NCBI GenBank assembly: GCA_963995525.1
Contig: OZ023217.1
Coordinates: 28,459,819-28,523,818, forward strand
Direction of reading: 5' to 3'
DNA from: Escarpia spicata
Taxonomy: Eukaryota; Annelida; Polychaeta; Sabellida; Siboglinidae
Length of the DNA stretch: 64,000 bases
Each line of letters begins with the position of its first letter. Positions within the stretch are counted from its first letter, which is position 1. The translations under genes and the position numbers were made by a program. A model generated the notes under the pieces. That model was not told the DNA's origin. It did no database searches and worked only from the letters and a program-made list of their open reading frames with translations. Shown here piece after piece: positions 12,360 to 25,112 of this stretch.

Positions 12360-12600
12360 TAAATTATGGGAGGCACGCTCAACAATAGTGCTTCATGCTA
12401 AAGTCACTCGCCTTTTCCAAACCACATCATTCTACCCAGGGGAACAATGTGGTCCCTAGTCTAAGTGGTCCATGTATATATCTGTAAAGTCTATGTTATG
12501 TATATGTGAGTGTGAATGATATGTACGAGCGCACTGAATTTTTTGCCTAAAAGATTTGCACTATATAAGAACTACCCATTATTATTATATTGCTTTTTAT
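12360..12600 (+). mobile_element. SINE-like fragment with GCACTATATAAGAAC tail
   Basis: The 3' part, GCGCACTGAATTTT...TTTGCACTATATAAGAACTACC followed by ATTATTATTAT, matches the ending seen in the SINEs at 54900 and 59217 (CTATATAAGAAC) and ends in a short triplet tail. The tRNA-like head is not convincing here, so this may be a diverged relative or a shared 3' tail. Confidence 0.5.
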
Positions 12601-12911
12601 GATAGCTGTTAGTGCTACTTTGCAGGTTTTATGTAAAACTCTGTGTGCATTGTAATCCCAGACACCAGTTGTTAAATTACTTTAAAAAAATTAATATACA
12701 TTTTAAAACTTGCTCTGTAGTATATGATAGCCAATTGCAGCACCAAATCAGCAAACTTATTATTTAATTAAATAATGCAATGCCTCTACACCACTGACTA
12801 ATCAAAGAAAATTGCAAGAGCTGAGCCATTAATTATTTATATGCATGCACTTGTCTTGCAACAGGACAGAAAACATCAAGTCGAACCAGCATGATCTATG
12901 TTACATAACCC

Positions 12912-13062
12912 ACATCTAGCCCTAGCCACAGTGTCAAACCTTACTGTACACAGTCGTAACTCAAAACCCTGTAACAGTGTTAGCCCTAACATTACACATG
13001 TAATGGGACTGTAATCAGAACCCCCTCCATCAGGCTGTAACCCTAGCAATAGTGTCAGCCCA
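12912..13062. repeat. Degenerate minisatellite, about 50-bp unit
   Basis: The words CTAGCCACAGTGTCAAACC, CTGTAACAGTGTTAGCCCT and GTAACCCTAGCAATAGTGTC recur at roughly 50-60 bp. About three eroded copies are visible. Confidence 0.45.
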
Positions 13063-14029
13063 AACAAAATATATTATAAACATAATTATCTCTCATTGAA
13101 GAATTGCACTGTCACTTGGAAGTTTTAATTTTTCTCTGAGGGCATTTCCTGTACATATCTATAACTTGCACATGGAAATATGTGAGATTGACTTTTGAAA
13201 GAAAACTGATATCATATTTGTTATACAGTAATTTTTGTGTGACCTATTGAACTTGATGTGTATAAGATACAGAACAGCACTGGCTCTACTGCAGTGCATT
13301 ATACTATGTAAGATGTCAGTCTGTATTTAGAAGGACTACGTTGTTCAACAACCTGCCTGTTCACCTGCTGCCTGCCCTTGCCCTACTGATCTCGTTTGTT
13401 CAGACTGTAAAGCATAAGTAAGATTTTATGATAACATACCATACTCGTTTCTTGTTTGCCTTAAAGCATATGTGCTAATAGTAATTAATAAATAATGCTT
13501 TTTAGTCCTTTGGGCCGAAGGTCCAAGGGACTATTGCCATCACTCTGTGTCCGCTGTCTGCCATTAGCTGCCGTATCTCAGAAACTGTTCAGCAACTTTT
13601 TTTCAAATTTTGCATAGACGTATCTTATGGTACTGCCACTATGCACGAAAAATCTGTGTTTGATTGAATCATTCTAAGGGCCCAAAAAGCTGGTAATTTG
13701 TCACATTTTGTCTATTTTTTTAAAAACAGTTCAGCAACTTTTGTTAATTTTGTGTAGATGTATCTATTCTTAGGGTGCTGCCACTATATACAAGAAATAT
13801 ATATTTGATTGAATCATTCTAAGGGCACCTCGGGGGTCCTCAGAGTACAAAAATGTTACATTATCTAGTGATGTGGTTTTGAGAAGAGCCCTTGAGACCA
13901 CCCCCAACAGTAGATTGTGTGTATTGTGCCAGGCCTCACTCCACTCTGCATTGTTCCATTGATACCTTAACTAATCTTTAATTGGTCACAGGCAGAGCAG
14001 ACACATTTGACCTCTGTTAAACTCAGTTG

Positions 14030-14385
14030 CCTGTAGCTTTTAAACTGTATCTTCAAAACTATTGATTTTCTATAATTGCAAATTGTGTTTATTTTGATGT
14101 TCATTTAATTATTATAAATTGGTGTGACTGTGGCATCTATTGGTTAAAGATGTATTGTCACCTGTAGGTGACAAACATAGAAAATTAATATTCTGGACAA
14201 ATATAGAGTGAAATATCCTACACTTTATTTATATCAAATGCATTCTACTGTTCTGTTTACACTTGCCATGACCTGTGTAGACATGGTACTATGTAAATCA
14301 ATTGTATCAATATAGACTAATAATTACAGATACACAATATAGTCGACATCTGAAACAACCAAATTAAACCATTAGAAGAGTTGAC
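14030..14385. repeat. Dispersed repeat shared with 36705-37130
   Basis: The shared words, in order, are AACTGTATCTTCAAAACTAT, TTGATTTTCTATAA, TGTGTTTATTTTGA, GGTGTG(A/G)CTGTGG, CTGTAGGTGACAAACATAGA, ATTCTGGACAA and CTGAAACAACCAAAT. It lies inside copy A, but no counterpart was seen in copy B, so it may be a separate insertion. Confidence 0.6.
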
Positions 14386-14429
14386 ATAGTTCCGCTATAC
14401 ACAAGAAATCTGTATTTGATTGAATCATT

Positions 14430-15085
14430 TTAGTGTCATCAGCATATAGTAGAATATACATTTTCAAGAAAATGTCTACATCATCATCACTAAGGTTGTA
14501 AATTTCACCAGCTGCCATGTCAAGTCCCTTATAATTATGACTAACAGTGTTAAAAATTAAGGTAAATAGCAAATAACAAAGTTTTTGCCTTGCTGTACCT
14601 CTACATCACATGAGAAGAAGGCTGACACAGCCTGGACTTGTTTTTTTTAAGTATTCATTTATAACATTATCAATACCAAATGCCTTTTTGTTTTAGAGTT
14701 TTTTGATTTGCATTTAGTGTGAATGGTCTGTTTATGTGTTCGTTTGACTGGGAAATCTTTCTTGAATCAAAAGGTATCTCACTAGCTGCAGTTTCACTTT
14801 CAGGTTTTTCACTGAGTTTTTCAAAGTGGTTCATAAATTTATCCAGTGAAATATTTCCACATTTTTCACTGCTGTTACTTACTTTATTAAGTATATCCCA
14901 GTATTCTGCAGGCTTGCTATTTTTTAGGTTGCGCAAGTTTTCATGTAACTGTTTTTTGGTAGCACTTTGATATTTGTTTTATAAAGCATTTATACCCACT
15001 AACCAATTCTCTTAACTCTGCATTAGCTTCGTCATTTTTTATTTTCTTTAGTCTACCTTTTGCTCTCAAATAATCTGTCCTCTTA
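14430..15085 (-). mobile_element. LINE relic (linker and partial RT), broken
   Basis: On the minus strand the region reads RAKGRLKKIKNDEANAELRE, then NLKNSKPAEYWDILNKV, then NKKAFGIDNVINEYLK and finally LYADDTKM. These are the linker after the endonuclease, the entry to RT, and the RT catalytic YADD box, in the right order but with most of RT missing between the last two. Several stops and frameshifts show it is dead. Confidence 0.75.
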
Positions 15086-15480
15086 GTTTTACATATAAAG
15101 ACATAATCTGGCATAACTTACTAAGTCTTTGTAGCAGCACATTTGTACTTCCAGTGTATCATTGCAACATAACATACATACTGTGTGCCACATTTGAATG
15201 TTGTGCATGTAATATTTCCATGCAATCCACTTGCATGTATAATATAAAACTTCAACAGCCGTTTTCTTCATTTTCACTATGTTCAATGCTCCATAACTTC
15301 GTCAATTTTTGTAGCAGTCATAATTTTTGAAACCGTGTAAAGCACCCTGCCCAACATTTACAAGAATGTAAGAAAACAATGTTACAATTTTTCCGACTTA
15401 TCACTCATTTGGTCAGCCGGGGTCACATATAGACACATTAGTCCAAAGGACTTCAGGGCGTCTTAGCCCATTTTTATGAA

Positions 15481-18400
15481 TTTTGTAAGGAGGGCAACAC
15501 AACATGCATAATAACATCTATGTAGCTATATATAGTATGTATCAGTTTAAATTAATTTTTTTGTTAATTCAGTTATGATTTTAATTTAATATTATACTGT
15601 GATTTTTTAAAGGCGTCAATAGGCAGATTATGAGTCATATCAATTAATCGCATTTGATGTTTAATACAGGTTATGATTTGTATAATTTATTTAAAAAGTT
15701 GCATTGAAGGATTCTATTTTGTACTATAAACTATAATTTAACTCCTGATCATTAATCTGACTGGTTTTAGTGGCAATTTTAAGATTTCATGTATGCTCTG
15801 TATAAATTACCTCCTGAGACATGACAATGTTCGACCATGTTAATTCTGCCCCTGATAAATAACCAAATGCACTGCATTTATAGTCACCTCTTAAGTCAGA
15901 TGAAATCCTCTAGATGGAAGCACTTGACAATACAATCATAATGCTCAAAGATTTGTTTTGATTATTTTTGCGAAGTTTCACAAGAAAAAGCCATCTTGAA
16001 GTTAGGATACCGATTTACGCGTGACTTGAAGTCTCAACAAATATAAAATCAATCTGCTGATTGTGATTCTGAATGAATCAAGTTGAAAAATCAAGTCAGT
16101 GCACTCACACTATGATAGTTAAATTTTACAATAGATGTGTTATACTGGTATGTTAAAACATAATTACACAGTTTTGATGCTACTTTGTTAACATATTGCC
16201 GACGCGCAGTAGTTCGTTTTCATCTCAATTTGGGCTGAGACAGTTTCACTGACCACCTTTGTTTTACAACTACTCACAAAACGAAGGGTTTCGTTGTCTA
16301 ACTCTAATATTGAATATGATACACATCCACTGTAAGTTACTGATGGGAGAATAGCAGTGATATATAGATCAACAATCAACTTACCATTCACCATGTTTTA
16401 ACTAACGGTAGAGATGTTGTTGCATACATGTCTCAACATCATAGTAGTCAGCCTGGCACTCATGCGTGCTTCAACCCTCGACATACTTCATCTGGGAAGC
16501 TTTCATTTTGGTATGCGCTACCAACTGATGCAATGTTGTGCCAAAGTCTGTGTAATTAGCACCGCCAGGAACTGTGCTTTGCTGCAGTTGATGTCCTGCG
16601 TGATCCCAAACAAGCCTCACCTGCAGATGTTTCTTTGACTTCACAGTGATGCTGCACAACTGCCACAGGTCTTATCAGTTGCAGGATCTCGTCCATGTGA
16701 CTAACATATGTATATTTCGCCCATGTGCTTTCTGAAGAACTAAACCTTTGTTGTACGATCATACTAGTTGTAAGGTGTTCTTGAGATGCAGTAAGGTTGT
16801 GGGGCGTTGTACCAAGACATCTTGCTGACTCTATTGAGGTGTTGACAGTAGTCTATGTCTGATGACAGTGTTAGATGGTTTCTCTTCAAGGAAAAGTTGC
16901 TTTTTGTAGTTGTTCCGCTGCCACTTGTTCTTCACCGAGTCTTGTTTAATGACAGATGATGTTGCAGCCTGTCCTTTTTGCAATCAGCTGTTCACCATCA
17001 TCATGGTTGCTGGATGGTGACATCATAAAATATCCTTGTAGTACTGTCTTTTTCATTGATAACATTCTCCTAGTGCAGTCCCAGCATAAGCTTCTTGGTG
17101 CAGACCATTCTTGGATGACTTTTCATGTTTGTAACATATCTGTGGAATACGTCAGTCTGCATGTCACAGATACTGGTTTCTGGTAGGTGGCCGGAATCAG
17201 GTTGGATTCAAGAATAGGTGTTTTTTTTAAGGTGATTCACGTGATGCGAGGTAGTTGAGTGGGCAGGTGAGACGTGGCTTGGGAGGCAGGTGTGGGGCAT
17301 TAAACAACTAGCCTGTGCATCCTGCGTGCACCTGATTACTGTATGTGTCGACACAGGTGCTGCAGCCACACCGCTGACTGCGCCCGCTGGGGCGGGGTAA
17401 CAGCACCTAGCCCCGTAGCATGTATGTACAATTAAATGCAGTGTGGTGTGCTCAGCTTCCTTCTAGGTATTTCCTGGCTGTACTGCCAAATTAGTCTCAC
17501 AGAGAGACGCTGTACCTGTGATAGGAGCCAGCATTTGTGAAGAATGCTGCAGGATACTTCTGTGCTTGCTGGTTGCTTGCACCACTAGTATATATCTGCT
17601 TCACATTCTCATTGCAGATGTCCTTTTATTCTCATGTTTACTATATCAATCAAGGTGTTTTGGATTTGTGAAGTGTGTGCGAGCGTGTGTGTGTGCGTGT
17701 GTGTGCGTGTGCATGTGTGTGGATTATTACGATACAACAAATGTCACTGTTCAGACAGGGGTATAGGTGTATATTTTCACCTGCCCCAGATAGTTGTTAA
17801 TCATGCTGTAAGCATTAGGCTACTGCTAGACTCTAGCGAGCCACTCCGATCATTTCCTTCTGAAGGCTTAGGCTTACCACACAGTCTTGATATTGGTTTT
17901 TCATTTTAAAATTTAAGTCTGACACAACCCTGGAAAGCAAGTCATGACAGTAGTTACTGGTGTTGGGAATCAGTTCTATTTTCATAATTGATAATCGCTT
18001 TGGCTAAACCGATCGATTGTATGATCAGTTTGTGGGTGGCCACTCTAAGAGAAGTTTGATCACTATGTGTGATCCATCTGTAGCATTTGGTACAAACGTA
18101 CAGTATATTTGACAAACATTTTCATAATAATCACAACAGAAAACTTATCGTAATGTGAGATTTAGGTCTTGATAATTGTACATATTTCATTCAAAACAAA
18201 TTTTTATATAATAGAAACGATCATCAGTCACACAAGATTGTAATCGATTAATTGATCAGAAGCATGAATCAACTAGTCATCAAAAAAATTAATTAATTGG
18301 AACAACACTAATTAGATACTGTAATCCTTTGAACATATCTCAAGATGTCACTCGATTTGGGTGGTAGTTATGTTAACACTATAATTTGTTTAAAGTCATA

Positions 18401-21400
18401 TAAGTTAGTATACAAATCAGAGTTGGGTTCAGTTACATTTATACAACTGTAATTACAATTATACACCAAACACTCAATTACAGATCAGGTACACTTCAAA
18501 GAATTAATTACAGTGCTAATTACATCCTGTAAATTGCATAATTACAGTGCTAATTACATTACTTCACAACGTCAAATTACAATGAAGTGAATGAACATAT
18601 TTTGAATAAATTGCAAAAATTAATAGGTTGAGTACAATTAGAAGTATACTATTTTGCATACATAATGCTGTTTGAAAAAGGGTTTCTTCACCAGCCTAAC
18701 TGGATCTAACGTGTGTTCCCTGTTGGAGTTCTGTGCTTAATTGGACTTGAAAAGTGGCAGTTTTTCTGCGCATTTCAAGCACTCGTGTTGGGGCAAGTGG
18801 CTGGCCTGTGTGGTCACAGCTGGCGTGGAAGCCAGCAGAAAGGACCTACAGCTTCAAACGGAACACTTGCAGCAGTGCGACTACTGCACCAACAACAGTG
18901 TGGAATGTCTCACAGTCTTGTGTTGCCATGTCTACTCACTCGCTCCTCGCTGCCTTCTCCCACTGGTGCTGTTGCTTGATTTAGATCCATCTGCTGCTTC
19001 TGTTGTTGCCAGCTTTTTGCGTGCTTCTTTGTCTCCAGTCTGTCTGCTGGTGCTGTTGACTGTGCTGCTGTTGTGCTGTTTGCCTTGTCTTCTCATGGTT
19101 CAACAGTAGCATTTGCCTGATTACCTCGGGCAAGAGAATATCCATTGGGCAAGCTGGCTGAGGGTAGCATTTGTCTATTTGTACAGTTGTAATGTAGCAC
19201 TGGGAAGCTGGGTATTTACCTGGCAACTCATGTTTTACCTATACTTATGGATTTGCAAAAAATGTGATGGTCTTAAAAGTTACAGACTTAGTACACATTT
19301 GTGAAGTATTCCAGTTTGCAATATGAGCTCATTTTGAATTTGCTCTGCAGATCAGCTAGATAACAAGATACTAACTAGTTATAAGTATTCATTTGTGGGT
19401 CTTATGGATTTCCATTACCTGTTGCACAGGTGTGTATCACACGGCATTGGCACATGGATATAACACTTGCTCAGTGATTGTGACATGTAGAAACACTGGT
19501 GACACGTTCCATGTGTGTAAATTGTTTTAATTATAACCAAATCAACAAAGTAATCCATCCCTTCTGATATCATACTAAGGTATATTGTAATTGTAAAACA
19601 ATTTATTAACACTTTCATCACACAATTAGACTAAATATTTTCTAATAATTTCCATGGGGAGCGCAGAGTAGCATCTGACCATCTATGTATTAGTATGCTA
19701 ACTTGGGGGCACTATAAATGTATTTTCCCAGGTGTCAAGGTCCACCGCCTCTTACTAAGTTCATTCGTGTCCTTGGAGCATTGATCTTTGATCTACCAGT
19801 AGGCGATGTATTTAAGAAACTACATAGGTAGTTATACAGTTATTAATTTTTCAGTAGACACATTGAGGGGTACAAACCAGGGAGCACCAAAGCAGAATCA
19901 TGTTTAATTTATCAGGAAATTATTGTCTGCTGCATTCAATGCCATAATGGGCGACAGCAGAATGAGTGCTAATAGGTGGAAAACACAAAATGGGTTTAAC
20001 AGTTTTTTGTGGTTAGTTCAGGAAATGTAATGTTACCCTGTATTGCTGCTGAAGTCAGTGCCATATTTGTGTTGATGTCGGTAGATATCAATGCAAATGT
20101 GCACATGCAACAGTTGATCAAAAAATGTTGCAGTAATTTATATGTGAAGGATATGTACTGACGTCCATGTATTCTTACAAACAGCAAGTCGTTCTTGAGG
20201 ATAAAAACACTGAGAAGCTTAATGTCAAGCTATTTGGTTTCCAGCTTGCATGTGGTTGTTGTTTGGACCAGTGTCCTCTGCTTCCCTTTGCCTAAGTTGT
20301 ATTCAGTCTCTCAGATGGTAATTAATAATAATTACCATCATAATTAATATTAAACCAAAAATTGAAGGACAGAGTTGGTGGCAAACAAATAATAAAATAG
20401 ATGAATTGTCAAAACAAATAGCCTGAAAGACTAGCTAATAACAACTGCAAAGAACTACCATGACCAGCAACATCACCAGATATAACACCTAGTGCTAAAG
20501 AAGCAGTTTGGTATCTGTACCAGTTTCATATGTTTTTATCCTCTAATGCATTTTTGTCTCAAACTGTTGTATGTTTCGCTGAGATCTACGGTATCATTAT
20601 GTATCTTTTTCCTCAGTTGCGTAATATTTCCATTGTTGAGAAGTAAAAACAGTGTCAAGCTTCACATTCCAAGAAGCCGGAATGTCAGTCCGGTCAATGA
20701 CTTCCATTCTATCTTTGGCACGCATCTGTAGCAGCTTCTTGTTGGTTTTTTTCCTGCTTCCTTCTGTCTGCTGTTGATTCCTCAGCACATCCCTGCAGCC
20801 TCACTTGTTCTCCTCATTGCCTTGTCTTGTCCTCTAGTACATTCCTGACAATCCACAGCATCAGATATTCAGTCGAAAAGGGGCACTTCTGCAGTTTACC
20901 TAAATGACATAATGGCTGCCGACAAGCAGGCATGCCATATTTTCTTTTTGGAAATCCATATTTTTCAGTTGAAATTCTGCTTATCCCAACAAATCCACAT
21001 TACATTTCTTATTGTATAAAGCTGCTTCCTCAATTCAGTGATTTGCTGGTTTCATTTCAAATCCATTTTGTAAAACAGTAAAGATACCTGGTAACAACTA
21101 TCTACTATGTCATGCTACCTTTTGTGCAACTTTTTATGTAGTTTTGGTAAAATCATCATGCAAACTAAATAAACAAATATTAGCTGAGGAATTAATTAAG
21201 TTGATTCTCAAAATTGGAATTTTCATGTGAGTGTGCAATACAATTTAGTGCATGTGTTGCTGTATTGATGTTGTCAACTTTCCTTGCTCTATCAAAATCA
21301 TGTGGCTGACAAATTCAGTGGATTGAAGGCTGAATGAAACCCTTGCACTTGGCTCTGCGTTGCAAGATATAATTGCCAGAGTCAATTCTTTTGACCACTC

Positions 21401-21575
21401 AAACAAATGTATCCACTTTTTAAATAAAACGACTGGATATTATTTAAACTGTTCATGCCTTACATATTTGGACGTGAAAGAACTGACTTTGTGATGGGCT
21501 ACACCAGTTGAGGAAGTAATTAACCGGCCTGTGACACCCATTTTCTGATTACATGTTGCTATAGATATACTTAGT

Positions 21576-21615
<40 letters not shown>

Positions 21616-24029
21616 ATCAAACAAAATCAGCTGCATTTGTATTGGAAATCTGCCTAGCGTCAACAATATTTCCTACTTGGTTACTATATAAGTTTGTCAT
21701 TTAAAGTTATGCATGTGTAAATGAATTCAAGAAAATATGCACTTTATCATGATTTTTACATTTGAAGCAAATCCATATTAAAACGGGATACTGCCGTATT
21801 CCTCCCAAAATAAATAATCTCTATTGTGTATGGGACATCCATGCAATGTGACTCCTCAGCCAAATCGAAAATGGTCTTCAATCTTCAACAGTGTTCTGCC
21901 TTGTTTATACAGGTCTGGTTTTATAAGTGAATACTTTAATACCTCATCAGTTTAATAGTTCTATATCTGATTTAGTATTGCTACATCTCCAAAAAGTAAC
22001 TTACATACCTTATTAGTAGAACAAGCAATCAGAATTATCCGGGAAAGGTTTCTTTCTACAGGTCAGTTAAGAGGTCATCTTGGAGTGACTACACTAGTTG
22101 GCATCCACAGAATGAACACTTAAATCCTGGAACTTCCAAATGGCTCCAGCCAAGTGTGGGTGTCCATTAATGCAATTAGAGTGCGGCCAACACTTGCTTC
22201 ACAGTTTTCTGCCTTCCCTTGTTTTGTTGCTGATCCTCTGGTCGTTCAAATGACAGATGTGACATATTCTATGACATGACAGAAAGCATGTCTCTTTGTA
22301 TTCTGTCTCAGGTGTATCTTTTTGTGGTGCAAGGTTTCTAAGTCTTGATCATTATAATAACACATAATATTTTGTTCTGCTGCCTTCAACTCTCTTACTT
22401 GCCCAGTTGTGAGATATTTTGTTCTGCTACCTTCACCTCCAATTGCCCAGTTGAGATATATTTTGTTCTGTTGCCTTCACCTGTCCTACTTGCCCAGTTG
22501 TGAGATATTTTGTTCTGCTGCCTTCACCTCTCCTACTTGCCCAGTTGTGATATATTTTGTTCTGCTGCCTTCACCTCTCCTACTTGCCCAGTTGTGAGAT
22601 GTTTTGCTCATGAGTTAGTGCTTTAAATAATATTTCAATGGCTGGTCACACAATAAGTTAAGTATATTTTCAAATCTGTATTACTGAAAGATGGGTTCAT
22701 TAAAATACACCCTGCATGACATCAAATGATGGAAATTGTTTGACAATTCTAACGATATGTTTGTTTCATAAGGCACTGATTATCTCACAAGGTTTTTTGT
22801 TGTTTGCTCTGTCTGATATCTGATTCATGTTGCATTTGATTATTATTATAAACAATGTTATGTTTAATATACACTGGTATTTATAAACATAAATTTTAGG
22901 GTTGTGATGTTTTAATCAAATTATTGAAACAGTTAACTTATCTAAATTATGCACATATATTTATACACCAGTTGGAACTTTGTGTACAGGTATTTATTTA
23001 TGCTACTCAATCATGCTGTCAATAACAAAGGTGCCTTCATCTGCTCAGTGCAGCACCTGTAATTGGATTAAAGAGCGTTAATGACCGTCCCCAAGGCTGC
23101 TGCAGTAGCAAGCAGTAGGAGAGGTGAAGGCAGCTGGCTGACTGCACCAGCCCAAGGTGTATCCTGCAACATCTGGTGCCCATTTGGCTGAAACTGCAAG
23201 TGACTGTGGCACCTCCTCGCCTTCTGCCCAGCATTACTCACTCAGTGGGACATACGGCAGACTAGTCTACCTATCTGTGCTAGTTCCCAGAAACTGGTGG
23301 CGCTGGCTTCGGTGAACTGTTCTCCCACTACACATTGTCGCTGCCTGTCCATAGTGGATGGTGTGGGCTTCAGTAGGAAGTAATAGGTCATTGTTGTTGG
23401 TGGTGTGGAACTTTGGACTGATAGCCAGGCCTGCATTGATACTGGAGGCCCCTGAGTGATGGATTGTTAACTGCACCGAATGACAGGTTGTACACAGTGG
23501 ATACTTGCGATGATATGAGGAACTCGTCAGGGGATTTATTTCTACGATGTGGTAATTGCTGTGAGTAGTCAGTGATGTGTCTTGTAGAAATGTCAAGCCT
23601 ACATTGATGTGATAGTTCCTGTGGAATGTTCGTAGCTTGAGGGTGACTAGCATATCCTGTAAGTGGAATTGGTATTGACTGTTCATTGAAGGAAGATCAC
23701 ATGCAAAAACGACTGGTAGACGTGAGGAACAAGAGGTAGTGTGCATTGTGTTTGCTGTACTGTGAGTGTAGGTTGGTTGGCAGTGATGGAGGCTGGCGCC
23801 AGGCAGCTTGAGGCAGGTAGGCGCCGTCTTCTACAGTAGGAGCACTAAACACACTCCACACCAGATGGCAGGGCACAGCTCTCTCACCTGAGGATATACA
23901 CATTTGCTGCTGAAAGCCATGTCTACCTGGTTGTATTCCACTTGGTGTGTGTGTTTTGTTGCTACGATGTAGCTGCTACTGTGTTCACATAAAGACATTT
24001 CTATTGAGACATACATTGGGATTACTAAC
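15481..24029. other. Intronic stretch with no confirmed exon
   Basis: A minus-strand open, coding-like patch lies at 16430-17000. A GC box GGGGCGGGG sits at 17389-17397 in a locally CpG-containing patch. TGTGCG-type repeats are at 17680-17720. A cluster of TAATTACA-type words lies at 18420-18600, a pyrimidine-rich patch encoding only a Leu/Cys-rich frame at 18840-19110, (TA)n at 21575-21612, and a 47-bp tandem array at 22370-22605. The 23040-24029 part has higher GC and is probably promoter or 5' UTR of the exon at 24118. Confidence 0.4.
22370..22605. repeat. Minisatellite, about 47-bp unit, five copies
   Basis: Units of the type TTTTGTTCTGCTGCCTTCAC followed by CTCTCCTACTTGCCCAGTTG repeat five times with small length changes (about 45-48 bp). 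The array is pyrimidine-rich. Confidence 0.85.
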
Positions 24030-24098
24030 ATGTCTCGGAAAGACTTCACGACCGTTTTCAATGCCAGTCGAGATTTGGATGTACTTTTTAACGGATAA
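24030..24098 (+). promoter_or_regulatory. Upstream ORF in the 5' leader of exon 1b
   Basis: ATG at 24030 opens a 22-codon frame (MSRKDFTTVF...) ending in TAA at 24096-24098, 19 bases before the main ATG at 24118 and in a different frame. If the transcript includes it, ribosomes would have to reinitiate or leak past it, so it could dampen translation of the long isoform. That it is transcribed is inferred. Confidence 0.4.
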
Positions 24099-24117
24099 CA
24101 GTTTTTGATCAGTGAAT

Positions 24118-25112
24118 ATGTATGGCATCGATGATTCTAAAAATTCATGGCGCTACGACCCAAGCCATAGACAACCGAAGTCGGGATCAAAACTTCGGCG
24201 CACTCACTCTGCGAATGTGACCCACTGGGAACAGTTATACAACAGTTCAGCGCAGCAGGACTATAGAGCACCTCTGTACAACCGCTATGGCAGCTACCGA
24301 CAACTCTCCTATGGGGATCTCCAGGAGGAACCAGAGGAGGATCCATGGATCTACCGCGAGGAGAACAACAACTGCCCTCCACAGCAACAACAGCCTCAAC
24401 AACCACCGCCTCGCATGCCAATGCATGGAGGGCGAACAAGCACCCCTGTGCTGGATGGCCGACAGACTGTGCCCCTGCCAGAAAGCAGACAGGACTCCCA
24501 GCCCAGTCCTGCCTTCCGCAGCTCATTCCGAGGCTACTCAGGCAAGAAAGGATCCCAGGCGGAGCGGAATAAATATTCTTCCGACCGCAAAGAGGGAGAT
24601 CTCCCGAAGAAGGGTAAGGGCAGCAAGGGATTGAGCAGGGTGCGTAGTTTCCTGGGTTTCTCCACTGAGCGCTCACAGAGTGTTCCGTCAAGCACATATG
24701 CGAACTCTGACCAGGGCAAGGACCAGGGTGAGCAGGCTGGCTTCTCCGTGCCACAGAAGGAGATCCATAAGATGACGACTGACATTGACTGCTGCTCAGA
24801 GGTGGACGCGAAGGAGAAGCGACGCAGTCTCCAGATCAACAGGAACTGGTCGCCAGCCCTTGACACGTGCTATGAACACAACCCCAACATCAAGAGCCAG
24901 TCACTAGACAGACGTGACTGCTACAATGTACCGCAGAACCGGCGGCCATATCTCAATATGCCATCACCGGATGACACGAAGCGGCGCTCTGTTGGCTACC
25001 CGGGGTACTTCAGCCCGTACCCTGACCGTGTCATGGGTGATTACCCTTATCCGATGCCAAACGACGAATCTCGCTGGTGCTACCTGTACTGGTCAGAACA
25101 TGATGGCATGAA
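24118..25112 (+). CDS. Alternative first exon 1b, long disordered N-terminal extension
   Basis: ATG at 24118 (A at -3) opens 331 codons plus two bases and stops at a perfect donor, GAA|GTAAGT. The leftover AA plus the A of 42916 gives Lys, so the phase matches exon 2 (...GMK-LGSLSK). Codon use is clearly coding, with GC well above the flanks. The protein is polar and probably disordered: RRTHSANV near residue 27, a Tyr-rich stretch, a Gln/Pro run (PPQQQQPQQPPPRMP), KKGSQAERNKYSSDRK, GLSRVRSFLGFSTERSQSV, KRRSLQINR, SQSLDRRD and KRRSVGYP. The RxxS and RRxS motifs resemble PKA/Akt and 14-3-3 sites. No catalytic domain was seen. The frame has a stop at 24106-24108, so it starts here unless an acceptor lies at 24112. 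It could alternatively be a separate gene's exon. Confidence 0.7.

Larger units (their letters stand above)
13498..15480. mobile_element. Long repeat element, copy A, with hairpin ends
   Basis: It opens with TTTTAGTCCTTTGGGCCGAA followed by GGTCCAAGGGACT, itself a hairpin, and closes with TAGTCCAAAGGACTTCAGGG then CGTCTTAGCCCA. The core AGTCCTTTGG is inverted at the other end. Copy B at 45073-48281 shares about 200 bp at the left end (TATCTCAGAAAC, TTTTGCATAGAC, TTTGATTGAATCATTCTAAG) and about 300 bp at the right end (GTGTATCATTGCAACATAAC, TTACAATTTTTCCGACTTAT, TTTGGTCAGCC). The left-end module is itself partly duplicated (13560 and 13725). A LINE relic has landed inside at 14430-15085. No transposase was recognised. 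Confidence 0.65.

Noticed and set aside
18713..19109. 122-codon Leu/Cys-rich plus-strand frame
   Set aside because: The hydrophobic content comes from a pyrimidine-rich CTG/TTG tract. No donor, acceptor or family signal was found, and the opposite strand is open as well.
24137..24866. Open frames on the opposite strand and other frames of exon 1b
   Set aside because: They overlap the plus-strand coding exon, whose codon use, motifs, donor and phase are far better supported.
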